Assembly (NCBI GenBank): GCA_013398275.1 | Contig: VZSE01014389.1 | Span: 3,268,636-3,332,635 of the forward strand | From: Promerops cafer | Lineage: Eukaryota; Chordata; Aves; Passeriformes; Nectariniidae | Direction: 5' to 3' | Length of the DNA: 64,000 nt | In this document: piece after piece, positions 15,001-25,800 of the stretch | How positions within the stretch are numbered: position 1 is the stretch's first letter | How the letters are laid out: each line of letters opens with the position of its first letter | Notes under the pieces: generated by a model | The model's input: the letters and a program-made list of their open reading frames with translations, nothing else | What the model was told of the DNA's origin: nothing | Databases searched by the model: none | Position numbers and translations under genes: made by a program

Positions 15001-17331
15001 TGTCAGAAAAAGGGAAGGTTTTAACTAGATAAAGTCAAATAGAAATATAGGTACTATGCAGTAGGATTATCCTAGAAATTTTACATAAATTAGCTGAGAG
15101 GACAGCACTGCAGTTCTGTTTTCTGCATGATAAAAGGGTGGTTAAGCCTTGGCCAGCAAGACCAAGAATTACAGTTATTTGTAGGTGGGTAGATAAGGGG
15201 CTTGTAGACCAAGGTCAAGGCTACATCTTGATCCTCTCAAAGGCTAAACTTTAGGACCTGATCATAAAATTAATTCACAAGAATTGCCTGTCCTAAATAC
15301 ATCTCTTAGGTAATTGTCTGAATGCCTCCACTAGTTTAGTTAATTGTGGGGAAAGACAGTGATAAAAATTCGGTAAACTCTTCAGATTGTTCAGTAAATG
15401 CAATTAGTGTTGTGCAATACAGGAGGTCTTGTCATGTACAAGACCTGTTAGTCTGCAAGAACAAAATAAACAAATGGTCTGTATCCCAGGGGTCTTGCAG
15501 ATAGCACAGCTGTGATGTTCACCCTCTAAAAAATCATTGGGGGAAAAATGATAAAGCATTGGTTTATCCGTAAGCAAGAGTACTACCCAGAATTTTATTT
15601 ATCTCAGGAATGCTGTAGTCACTTTTAATTCAATCAAATCCTAGAAAACACACATTTTTTCCTCCCATCAAGGTAATTTAGTGCATTAGATGTTTCACAA
15701 AGTATCAAGTGAATTACATATGTATGAGTCTCCAGGAAAGCGTTTGAAGGAAGGGTACTAATGTTCTTGTTCTTGAAATAATATCCTCATATTGTCAGAA
15801 GGTATTAGTAATATTGCCATTTCTCTGTCCTGGGAATGGAGTTTTGTGGGCATCGCTCATCTCCAGCCATTTGTCAGCATCTGTTGGGGCACTGTAGCTT
15901 ACATTCACCACCTTGAAGAGCTCTAATCATCGGGGCAGGTTCCTGTGGCAGAATCCTGACAGCAGTCACTCGCTCAGGTTAGGATGGGAGCTGCTGTGGG
16001 GCTGGCACGTGGGAAGGGGGGCAGTGAAGCAGTTGTTGCAGTGGACCTTCGCCCATCCCTCTGATCAGTGAGAATGCTTGAGCTGGTTATGTTGGATTTT
16101 GGGCAATTCTTGAACATATATGTGAAACAAAAACTAAGTTGAATCTTTTCAAGTGATCTCACTGTTGGAACATGGCTGAAATGGTTATTTGCTATGTAAT
16201 ATATTTGTTTAAATTGGTCTCAGTTGCCATATATTGAGATCAAGTGTTTTGTCCCATTGAAACAGAGGCTGTTAAGGCCAAAGGCTGTGTTTGTGTGGCT
16301 AGTATGCAACTCACCATGGTTGCAGCTTACAAACAGGAAACACTAATAATTAGTGCTTCCTGGGTTTGAATTTTTCTTTTTCATAATATTGCAGTACTAA
16401 TATAGCAGGATTTATTAATTATAGTCAATTACAGGTCTTAATTAAATGCTAGTACCTATTACTGTGATAGTAAAATGGAAATAGCTACTTGATGTTTTAA
16501 GAGTTGTTTATAGGCTCCTGAAAAAACATAAAACTTTCCTTATTTGTTGCCAAGGTTAAAACTGGGAAAGATCATAAGACATGCATGGCAGACATTTTAT
16601 TTTTGAGGATGTTGCTTTTGTTGTAGATTTGCATTTAATAGTGTTTTCTAAGTTTGCAGTTAGTGGTGTTACAGATTTGTTGCAGTTAATAAGGTTTGCA
16701 AAGTTTTATGTTAAATGCAGGGATATTTTGTTTAGTTTGTAGATTGCAAGTTCAAAATCGAAGTTAATGGAAGCATAAAGAAATTAAAGTAGATCACTAA
16801 CAATTTGAGCATCTGAATAATCCATTGTAGATACCATCAGTTTAATTGCATGTGCATATTAAAACCCCTCATTTGAAAACAAGTTTCTTAATATTCAGTT
16901 TATAATGTCAACATCTGTTGAAGTATACAATAGTTTTATGATAATTAGCAATGGGAAAACCATAGAAGTCTTGAAGTTTGATTTAGATAAACAACCATAT
17001 TTCTGGTACTTTCCCATCCTACATAAACCTCTTGTTTTCCTGAAAAATTTCTGGTCCTTCAGGCCTTGAGGGAAGCTATACATGTATTGTAATTCTGTAT
17101 TTGATTCCCACTAGACTCCAAGAGATCAGAGAAAAATTAGAAGAAAATTACTCATTAATTTTTAAGTTTCATCACAGAAGGGGCCTTCAAAATGCTTTTC
17201 CCCCTACTTCTCTCATTATAGTGGTAGCTAAAGATTGGAAGACTTTTTTATGTTTGACTTATCACTAAAGTAATACAGATTTGGATCATGTGAATTCTTA
17301 AGGGTTTTTTTTTTTGGTGGTGGTAGCTTTT

Positions 17332-17334
17332 NGT

Positions 17335-17365
<31 letters not shown>
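17332..17365. repeat. Poly-T tract with adjacent ambiguous base
   Basis: An ambiguous base (n) sits at 17332, and an uninterrupted run of 30 T follows at 17336-17365, within a wider T/G-rich stretch from about 17304 to 17394. It lies about 410 bases upstream of laforin coding exon 3. Homopolymers of this length are error-prone in sequencing, so its true length is uncertain, which probably explains the n. On the minus strand it reads as poly-A and could be the tail of a decayed retrocopy, but I see no recognisable body beside it. Confidence 0.85.
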
Positions 17366-17366
<1 letters not shown>

Positions 17367-17776
17367 GTTGTTGTTTTTTGTGGTTTTTTTTTCTTTCTCT
17401 GCATGTGCAAATTGCATGATTCTTCAGAGCTTTCTTATTCTAATCCCTGATGTTAGTAAGCTTCTACTGCAAGCTTAGTGATGAATGATGTGTTGGAGAC
17501 ATGTGCTATAAATATGCTCTGAATTTTTTTCTCAGTTCATCTGGCTCTTTGGGGTAGTCTAGGAGCTTGATCCCCAGCATCAGACATCACCCAGTCAACT
17601 GTAACAGAATAAGTTGTAGTGAAACAAGAATTCTCTTACTGCCTGACATGAAAAGTCTGTGCTTAGCAGTGTTTGTGTGATGATGTCAAGCAGGTTTGGA
17701 ACAGGAACAGTGCTGAACTTGGCAGTTTCCTTAAGATACTGTAATCAATCCCACTGCAATGTTTTCTCAATGCTAG

Positions 17777-18018
17777 GATTCTGCCAAACATCTGGCTGGG
17801 AAGTTGCCCTCGGCAGCTGGAGCACGTGACCATCAAGCTGAAGCATGAGCTGGGTGTTACAGCTGTGATGAACTTCCAGACTGAATCTGACATTGTCCAA
17901 AATTCCTGGGGCTGCAACCGCTACCCAGAACCCATGAGCCCCGAAATCCTCATGAAACTGTATAAGGAAGAAGGTCTTGCCTATGTCTGGCTGCCAACTG
18001 CAGACATGAGCACTGAAG
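17777..18018 (+). CDS. EPM2A: Laforin (EPM2A) coding exon 3, start of phosphatase domain
   Basis: This internal exon of 242 bases encodes residues equivalent to human laforin 160-239, beginning ILPNIWLGSCPRQ and ending PTADMSTE. Laforin is a cytosolic dual-specificity phosphatase that removes phosphate from glycogen and works with the E3 ligase malin. The acceptor is TTTTCTCAATGCTAG|G and the donor is GAAG|GTAATG. One base completes a split codon at the 5' end and one G is left over at the 3' end, which pairs with GA at the next exon to give Gly240. Conserved landmarks at recalled human positions are Arg171, Thr194, Asp197 and the general acid Asp235. Compared with human as I remember it, the residue at 196 is Ser instead of Trp, 203 is Trp instead of Ser, and 234 is Ala instead of Pro. 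Identification is very secure; the exon number is by analogy with human. Confidence 0.97.
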
Positions 18019-19420
18019 GTAATGCTCATGTCACTCTTGCAGTAAATTAATAGCAACAAACACTTTGAGTTACTAATCTGTCACTTTCATGACAGCTGGT
18101 GGGGGGGGGGGGGGAGTTCTGTATACATTTTGCATGAAAATATAGCTGGAACACAAGGTATAGTTTCTTTGTGTGCTGTCTTTAACGAATTATTCATATT
18201 TTCTTGTAGACAGAGAGACCATCTGAAGTACTTTGTGTCTGGCAGTATTATGTGTATTTGAGTTTAAAGCCATCTGACATCAATAACTGCTTGACTACTT
18301 TTGCTTTCAGCTTGGGTTCAGCCTATATTATGAAAATATACTGTGTAGGTGGAAGACTGCAAGTTTGCAGAGTCGGGCAGCTTGCCACCTTTGCTGATTA
18401 AAAATGGAGAGGCGGTGCCGTGTCCCTTCCCAACAAACACATTTTCTTTAACTGTAGTATCCCAGTCTGATGAAACTCCATAGCGACATTTATATAATAG
18501 TTTGCAATTAATTGAAAATACTTATAGCACCTGAGCTGTAACATCAATTACTAGTACTTTTAAGTCCTTGGTTGGAATGCTCAGTGCCAAGTAGTTTCCA
18601 ACCAGAAGGTTAGAAAGTGAGTGTGTTTTCAAGTCAGCAGCCTGCCAGCAGAAGAGAGTGCTTTCAACACAGTGAAATACCACTGCCCCAAATAGATAAC
18701 TGTCACATCAGCAACAGGGCATCAGGGAAGACAGGAGAAGGTCTTAAAACAGGGATTTGAAAGGGCTTAATATCAGTGCTCATATGTGCCATGAGGAAAA
18801 GTTGGGCTCTGCTGTTTGCAGCTCTGGTTCCCAGGATAGCCAGAAGAAAAGTGTCAGAAATGGTATGTTCATCCCTTTGGGAGTGAGAAAGGCTATTCTA
18901 TGTTGTTTAACTGTAGGCTTAGTACACAATGAAATCATAACAGTCTTAAGTTGTACAGTAAAATGTTCTTCTGCTCTCCCTCCCTCACTTATTGTATTCA
19001 TGGCCTTCATTACAATGTTTTGGAAATCAGCAGTATGTAGGTACCTTCACAAACCTCTGATATTAAAAATTTCATTTTTGGCTTGCTAACTTTAACACTG
19101 TGTAAGTTGTGCTGTTCTCTATAATGTGCTGCCTTGTCTCAGTTCCTTTGAAAATGAATATACCACACACATCTGATGTTATCAGAACGTATATTTAGAG
19201 AAGACTTGGGGCATTTTACAGTTTTGTGTGATCTGATTCTATGTTGCGAAAAAAAAAAAGAAAAAGTTAGCCTAGAAGGTCATTTGAGAAAAGAAAGAAA
19301 AAAGTGGAGTATGTCAGGTTTGCCATTTTATTTCACAGTACATCAGGCTATACAGGCAGAATCTCAGCCGCGAACTGGCTTTGTCCAGTGCGAATGAACG
19401 TGCCTTGTTTTTAACCGTAG
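18019..19420 (+). other. EPM2A: EPM2A intron between coding exons 3 and 4
   Basis: A 1402-base intron with GT at 18019 and AG at 19419-19420. It contains a run of 14 G at 18101-18114, close to the donor, and a short A-rich patch near 19249. If retained, the reading frame from exon 3 runs only ten codons into the intron before a TAA ending at 18050. That product would lack the catalytic cysteine. I see no other gene or recognisable repeat in it. Confidence 0.93.
18101..18114 (+). repeat. G14 homopolymer in intron near the exon 3 donor
   Basis: Fourteen consecutive G lie 82 bases downstream of the laforin exon 3 splice donor on the transcribed strand. Intronic G runs near donors can act as splicing enhancers through hnRNP H/F, and four-layer G-quadruplex formation between strands or within one run is possible. 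Either role here is inference. The length is also liable to sequencing error. Confidence 0.85.
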
Positions 19421-19701
19421 GAAGAATACAGATGTTGCCCCAGGCCGTCTGCCTCCTGCACGGGCTGCTGCAGAACGGGCACACTGTCTATGTCCATTGC
19501 AACGCTGGCGTTGGCAGGTCCACGGCCGCTGTCAGCGGCTGGCTGAGGTACGTGGTGGGATGGAGCCTGCGGAAGGTGCAGTACTTCTTGGCTTCCCGGA
19601 GACCGGCTGTCTACATAGATGAGGAAGCTCTGAATGGTGCTGAAGATGATTTCTACCAGAAATTTGGGCATCTTCGTTCCTCATACCAAATACAAGAGTA
19701 G
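19421..19701 (+). CDS. EPM2A: Laforin (EPM2A) terminal coding exon with catalytic motif
   Basis: The last coding exon (281 bases including the TAG at 19699-19701) follows acceptor TTTTTAACCGTAG|G. It encodes residues equivalent to human 240-332. The dual-specificity phosphatase signature HCNAGVGRS is present, with catalytic Cys266 and phosphate-binding Arg272. Positions known as Lafora disease missense sites in human are the wild-type residue here: Gly240, Gly279, Gln293, Tyr294, Pro301 and Phe321. After RSS the tail is YQIQE, whereas human ends VCSL as I recall, so the cysteine at human position 329 is absent and the protein is about one residue longer. An in-frame ATG at 19381 lies in the intron and is not a real start. 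Identification is very secure. Confidence 0.98.
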
Positions 19702-21320
19702 AAAAGCAGAACGGGAAAAGGAAGGTGAATAGGAATCCTTACATTTGAACCCCAAGGGCTTAGAAATTTCTGTGACTCAGGCACCCACCTCACCTCTTCA
19801 GATTATAAACTTCTTGTAAAAGTGATGAGAATTTTGTTTAAAAAGTGCCTTAGAGTGTTTTTTATTTGCTTTCTTTAAGCTGACATGATTCCCGTTTTCA
19901 AGCCTTTTGGTGCAATTATGAGACCTAGAAACTCTGCAAAGTGAAGCAAGATTTTCTTTTAACTACTTGTCTGTAGGAACTGAGGTTTTAGCATAGACAC
20001 TAAATATGATGTGAGGTGAAATAGAGTTGGCAATATTTCAGTGACAAGAAAAAAATACAAAGTTTGACTGGATTAAGGTTCAGCTTAGGATGGAGTAGAT
20101 CATCATCAAAGCTGCTCAGTTATTTTAAGCAGCTATTAGATTGTTGCAGTGTTTTGTAGTAATTCTGTAGATAAGTGGTATTGATGAGAAAGACTAGAAA
20201 GAAACCCGTTCTTCAACTCAGTGTTTAAAAACAAAAAGCTAATGTCTAATGCAGTAAACTAAGATTTGCTCTTTGTCCATGTAGTTAATGTTAAATATTA
20301 TGACCTCCAGCTGTATTCTTTTGTGACACTGGGGTTATGGTGGGCTGTGGCATGAAGAGAGGACACAGCTCGAGCTGTGGCATCCTTGCTTTGTTGTGGG
20401 GCAGGGCCACTGTTTGTAACATTATCCCAGGCTGTGGGCTCTCTGAGTTGAAGCTGCATTTTGCTGCTCGGGTCCATGCAGTGCTGAACAGGGGCTCCCT
20501 TAGGTGCCAAGTCAGTCTGAGCAGTAACCACTGGGGTAAGACAGGACCTATAGGAACTGTGTGATAAGCAATGTGCACAACTGGCACCACAGCCTCTGGG
20601 CTGTTGACCTAGTTTAGTATCTTCAATACAGCAAAAGCCTCTCCTTGTGCAAGCAGTGGGTGTGTGTTAGGTTTAGCTGATTGGAGCTAATGCTGGGCTG
20701 TCTCTGGGCTGAATGAAGTCAATATGTTCCTCTATAGGAACAAAGAGCAACTCTGCAGAGGATGGTTGCTCAGGGGCTTAGCCTCAGTGTTAGATTTGTG
20801 GACGAACCCTGATGTTTTCCATTGCTGCTTGGTCCCTTAGCTATAAACTAAGAAGTGGCACCAACAGCTTCCAGTCCCGCTCAGATAAAACCAATTTGTT
20901 GTAGGTTGAAGAACGAGAGAAGAAATGATTAAAGATGCATAAACATTAAGAAACATAATTTCTATAGGTTTATTCTTCAGTGAAATCTCATTTTTTTTCC
21001 AGCCAACTTGTTTCTCTAAAGGTGCAGTCAGTGACAGAGTAGCTTAAGTAATAAATATTGATTTTCTGAATACTTAATGGAGAAGCTATTAGACATGAAC
21101 TGTTTATGGAGAACGTCTAAAATAAAATATTTTATTTATCCTCTTATACTATGTAATAATATAATACTTCAATCATCTTGAAAAGAAAAATATTTATTTA
21201 AGTTATTCTATGTGTGGTTTTGATCATGACTTCATTTCTGATTTTTTGAAATAACACTGCCTGTTTAGAAAACGTATGAGAAAAGTTCTCTGTTAAATAA
21301 AGACAAAATGACTATTCCAG
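19702..21320 (+). other. EPM2A: Inferred EPM2A 3' UTR
   Basis: Non-coding sequence directly after the laforin stop codon, ending about 20 bases past an AATAAA at 21296-21301. Earlier AATAAA motifs at 21050 and 21121 could give shorter transcripts. Between about 20290 and 20890 the composition becomes noticeably richer in G and C, with purine/pyrimidine blocks that might be an old inserted element, but I cannot name one. The extent is inferred from signals only. Confidence 0.65.
21050..21126 (+). terminator. EPM2A: Proximal candidate poly(A) signals (two AATAAA)
   Basis: AATAAA hexamers occur at 21050-21055 and 21121-21126, about 1.35-1.42 kb after the laforin stop codon. The flanks are A/T-rich, and neither has as clear a GT-rich downstream element as the signal at 21296, so I treat them as possible alternative sites. 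Confidence 0.4.
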
Positions 21321-21350
21321 CAGCCCATTTTGTCATGTGTCTTTGTCTCC
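21296..21350 (+). terminator. EPM2A: Probable main EPM2A poly(A) signal and downstream element
   Basis: AATAAA at 21296-21301 is followed about 27 bases later by the T/GT-rich block TTTTGTCATGTGTCTTTG, a typical arrangement for cleavage near 21315-21325. The resulting 3' UTR of about 1.6 kb is reasonable for this gene. The call rests on sequence signals only. Confidence 0.6.
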
Positions 21351-21907
21351 CAATTTCACAAATAGCAAAAAGGGTCACGACTGATATTTCTATATAGAAG
21401 TGGAACCAGCCACTTTAATGGCAATACCCCACGTCTTGTCTGGTGTGCTGTGTCAGTTTGATAGGAAATCTCAAAAAACAGCAAGCAAAGGTGTGTGGAT
21501 GATACGGCACCTCTGGTACCTTCAAAGACAAAACAAGGTGTTTCTTCTCCTAGCCCAGTGGAGAGAGCAGGAGCGTGGGAGTGCTCCTGTCTGGCTGTTG
21601 GGCTCATGTGCAAATGTGCAGAGCTACAGCTGCCTGCCCAGGAATAACCTCATTTTGTCTGAGTTTAAAGTAAAATTGGTGAGCTTTTGCTACTATGTTC
21701 TCCTCAAAATCAAGCACTGAGAGAAGGAGAATGACATAAGAAGTAGACAGTACAACTTGTTTAAGTTTTACATTTCTGCTGATATTTGAAACCTCAAGCT
21801 TAGAATGTGTTTCCAAGCATCCCTGACAGCCCTTTCCTCCAGATGCAGCTTGTAATGAATGCTGGGGCAAATACTTGTAGATTTGATTCTTGTTCCACAG
21901 GTAATGT

Positions 21908-21924
21908 ACATATATATATATATA
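21908..21924. repeat. (TA)n microsatellite
   Basis: A short uninterrupted run of alternating T and A, about eight units, downstream of EPM2A. It is a simple repeat likely to vary in length. Confidence 0.8.
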
Positions 21925-22788
21925 GTTTTAGGGCTCTTGGGACTGAGGAGTGCATAACATGGAACAAACAAGTATGTATATGACTAAGTATAGACATTCT
22001 ATACTGGCTACATTCTAATTCTGATTATATCGGCAATAGAAGCAGACTGATGTTTCAGTTGTAGGGCAGGAATTCATATGACACAGGAGTCACAGATTCA
22101 AGGATGCCCTAGCAGACTGTTAATTCATTGTTTACTGTCATTTCAGCAAGGGGTTGTTGATTCATTGCTTATTTCCACTTCAGTTTGCTTTTTCTGCTGA
22201 ACTGCTTGGGAGCACATATCATAGAGATTGCATTAGCTCATGAGCTGCATGAAAGCAACTTGCCAGCATCATGTTAACAAAGAATGCAAAGAGATCCCAG
22301 GAGGATCCCAGGGGCTTGCAGTCCCTTTGTACCTATTTGTAGCATCCTTTTTTTCCCTCATTGCTACCTTCCTGCCTCAGTGAAGGCCACTCTGTCAAGC
22401 AACATTCATTCAAAACCTTTTCTGTGGAATGCAACCAGGAACTTAAATGCTAAAGGGATCATTGCAAGAGACTACAGCAGCAGAAAAATGAATCATATAA
22501 AAATATTCAATTTCTTCAAATGTATAATTATATAATAAATCTACATCTAGAGATTATGTATTAGAATTCAAATTTGTAATATGTTCTTATGCTGATTGGA
22601 TCATTAGCTCTTTCCACAGGCTAGCCTCTTGATGTAATTTGGATGAAAAGACAGGTCCTTCTTTATGTACTTGTATATTTCCTTGCTACTTTAGTCCTAA
22701 AGCACTACAAAATTTAGAGAAAAAGAGCTCTGATAAAAAGAATTAGAATCAGATAGAGAGTTATGGTTATTTTGGAGGGGGCCCAAGG

Positions 22789-22822
22789 AGCCCATAATAA
22801 TGGGAAGCCCATGATAATGGGT
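22789..22822. repeat. Tandem duplication of a 17-bp unit
   Basis: Two adjacent copies of AGCCCATAATAATGGGA, the second differing at two positions. Each unit has short inverted ends (CCCAT...ATGGG), so each copy could fold into a small hairpin. It is probably a local slippage duplication with no evident function. Confidence 0.75.
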
Positions 22823-25800
22823 AAAAGTGTTTTGATAACTCATCAAAGAAGAGCATCAGCTGGGGAAAACAGCTGTGATGCTGTGAGCATCAGTATTCTC
22901 TGCCCTGTTAGAGCCGTATTTTAACCTCCATTAAATTAGAGAAGAAAGTAGAATTCGCTGCTTGAAATGGGAACATTTATAACTCTGGGTGGTTAGAGTA
23001 TCTCAACGTCATTATGAGGCCAAACAATATATATATTCTTTCCCAGGGCTATGCACATGAAGGAGCTAAGCAATTCTCTTGCAAGTGATTTTGTAACAAG
23101 CAGAGCCCCTCGAGGGAGGGGCTGGGCTTTGAGGGGTATAGTTTCATGAGTATTTTTCCTTTGGACATCACAAAAGTACAAGTGACAATCTTCTGCAGGG
23201 CATTTTTAGATTGATGATGCAAGCTGATGAAAGGGAACTGGAGTGTCTGGTGTGACTATCAAATACCTTCCTTTCTCCTTTTCTCCTTACTTGCTATTTT
23301 ACACTTTGAACTTTGGTCCCTTTGCTTATGTTTTAAGTTTATGATCTTCCCTTTCTGTACAGCAGCAAGCACGATGAAGCTCTGGCTGCAGGTTTGACAC
23401 CAGGCTGTTCTCCAGCATTGAAAATTCTCAAACCTGGCAGCTGAGTTGTATGTGCTGCACAAAATTATGTGCAAAACAGTCTCTCTGCTCTGGAATGAAA
23501 TTAAAATTTGAGACTGCCAGTCAGGCCCACTTGGGCAATGGTAAGAAAAAAGGTTGTAGATTGTGCAGGAGCAGGTAATAAAAATCCGTATTAAAACAAT
23601 AATGCAAAAAGTCAGAGTTATTCCATTACCTATCATGATGGCCTTTTTGAGCTCTAATCTATAAAATCCACTGAATTTACTGGTCTGTAATTGAAGAAAA
23701 AAACTAAAGTAGCCAAAGACATTTGCTATAATTCTATTAGCCTGTTATTCCTTTTATTCTTCATAATTAAATTGCAGTGAGATGTTTCAAACCAATGAAG
23801 AAGTTACAAAAAATATTATTCTTTAAAAAAATACACTGTGCAGCAGAAAACAATGAGGAAATGCTTAGAAGCATATTAACTACTGGAAAAGCATATATTT
23901 GGCAAGCAAGAGTTACCTTCTGGAAGGATAATGAACATCAGCCTGCTGTTAGCTAAAATGGAATTGGATCAATGCAGCAAAGGATAGCTGAATGTCTTCA
24001 ACTCTGTTTACATTCTCTGTGGTAAAACACCTCTGCAGATACTTCTTAAAAAGTATTTTCCTGGAAAAAAATAGTGGTTTATTTTCCACATGAATATAAT
24101 GTAAAGGGTAATGGGCTGCTCTGATGGAGGAGGCTGGGAATGGTAGAAGTGGAAAGGAATTAATAATTTTTTATGTTTTTCAGCAACAGAGTGACATCAC
24201 CAACAGCAAGATCAAACCACATGACTTCATAATTGATCTCCTTCCTAAATTATTAGAGAAAAGCAGTATTTTCAAGGGCAATGGCATTAACGTATATTAG
24301 TGTAATTGCAGGATTTTGATACAATTAACCAAAATACACACTGTTGGCACTTCAGTTGTGCTAACAGTGAAGCTATGGGGTGCTCATTCTTAATTATTCA
24401 TATTTTGCTCTTGCTCTTCCTTTCACCTCAAGGTCTTTCATTAGAGTTCTAAATGGTTTACTTTTTAATTTTGTGTCTAAAAATTTACATATTTGTAAGG
24501 ATGTGTAATGAGTATTTTATCAAACCCTTTTTACTTACTGAGACTTGTCTTATGCAGTAAGAACTGTTATACCCTGTAAACTAAAGATGGTAACTAACAA
24601 CCTGACATGATTCAATCTTTTTGTGCTTAAATGCGTTGTCTTATTTGGGAGATTGAATTTGTAAAGATTGCAGGACAATGTCTGTGATTTGATAATTACT
24701 TCAATGCTGATGTTGCTATATTTACATCAAGGAAAATAGAAGGCCTGTTTATTCATAAGCTGGTAAAATATTAAATGATATCTCATTCTTGATTTAGATA
24801 ATGTGAAGAAAAAAACATAAAAAAGCTTCCAAGAAGAAATTTCTAATGCTGGACAGGTTTCTGTGGCCTTTACTTAATGTCATTATAACAAAATTTATTT
24901 TGTGGTAATGCAGTTTCAGCAGGGAAATAATTTATGGTCAGGCCATCATCCAAGAGTAGCAGCCATGGTTAAGTTGGGCAGCCAGCCCAAAGTCACTGCA
25001 ACAAATCAAATGCTGAAAATTAATCCAATCTTCAAAAATTCAATAAAATGCATAAACACAGAGGTTAAGAATGAAAGACTGTGTTTAGGTTTAAAATGCA
25101 GTTTTCAATATTTAGCTATATAAAAAAAGAAACGTTGAAGGGTAAGCTTTCAAGAACACAGGCCAGTTGGATACCTTCTCTTGGGCAATTAACTCATGCA
25201 GTGCACTCAAGCTGGTGAAGCTTCATGAGCACAAAAATCGTTGCTGGTGCCCTGTGGTTTGGCAGCCACATAAGTCCTTTGTGTAGAGCTGTGTGGTTTG
25301 GAAATAGGACAGATGAGGCTATGCTTTACAAGAGATAATGGGAAGGGCACCACTTAAAACATGTTTAAATTATAGCTCCAGCTGGAAGTCTGAACAAAAA
25401 CACATCTTGATGGAGTCTTTCTCTTCACATGTGTTTTGCTGAAACAGGCAAGCCTCTCAGAAGTCTCCCTCCCTGCAACACCTGTGCTTGTAGCCAGAGA
25501 GCCAGAATGGGAAATCCTCACGTAGTAGCAGTGGCCCTGACACCAGCTGGACTCTACTGGTGAAATAGATTATTAATCTCTCTACTTGAGTTATTCTGTT
25601 TCTTAACATGACACAAAGGATGCTTAACCTCAGTCCCCAACCAGCAGCAAAATGGGAGAACTGCTGTTCCCAGTGCCTCCAGTCACAGCGGCTGTGGGGG
25701 TGCCGTGATCAGACAGTATTTCAGGTACTTGGAACTCCATGTTAACATGGTCTAAATGACCACCTTAAATTCCACTGAGAGTTACTTGTCCATGACCCCC

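Larger units (their letters stand above)
1..17776 (+). other. EPM2A: EPM2A intron (upstream of coding exon 3), partial
   Basis: This stretch lies immediately 5' of the splice acceptor of laforin coding exon 3, so it should be transcribed intron on the plus strand; its own 5' end is outside the window. I looked for the preceding exon, which in human laforin encodes the end of the carbohydrate-binding module and the linker, and did not find it by eye. The interval is AT-rich, with one old CR1 fragment (8599-9060), a short TA-rich tract (1171-1200) and a 30-T run close to the exon. Scattered open frames of 60-126 codons show no recognisable domain. That it is intron is inference from its position; a diverged exon could have been missed. 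Confidence 0.75.

Noticed and set aside
15424..15446. Hairpin with a 9-bp stem and 5-base loop (AGGTCTTGT...ACAAGACCT)
   Set aside because: It is too short for a microRNA precursor, and such small inverted repeats are expected by chance in 64 kb.
1..17776. The second coding exon of EPM2A within the window
   Set aside because: I searched by eye for the expected linker sequence between the carbohydrate-binding module and the phosphatase domain and found no match; it probably lies to the left of the window.
19381..19420. ATG-initiated start of a separate 106-codon gene over laforin exon 4
   Set aside because: The first 13 codons lie in the intron before a good acceptor, and the homology to laforin begins exactly at the exon border. 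It is an in-frame extension and not a start.
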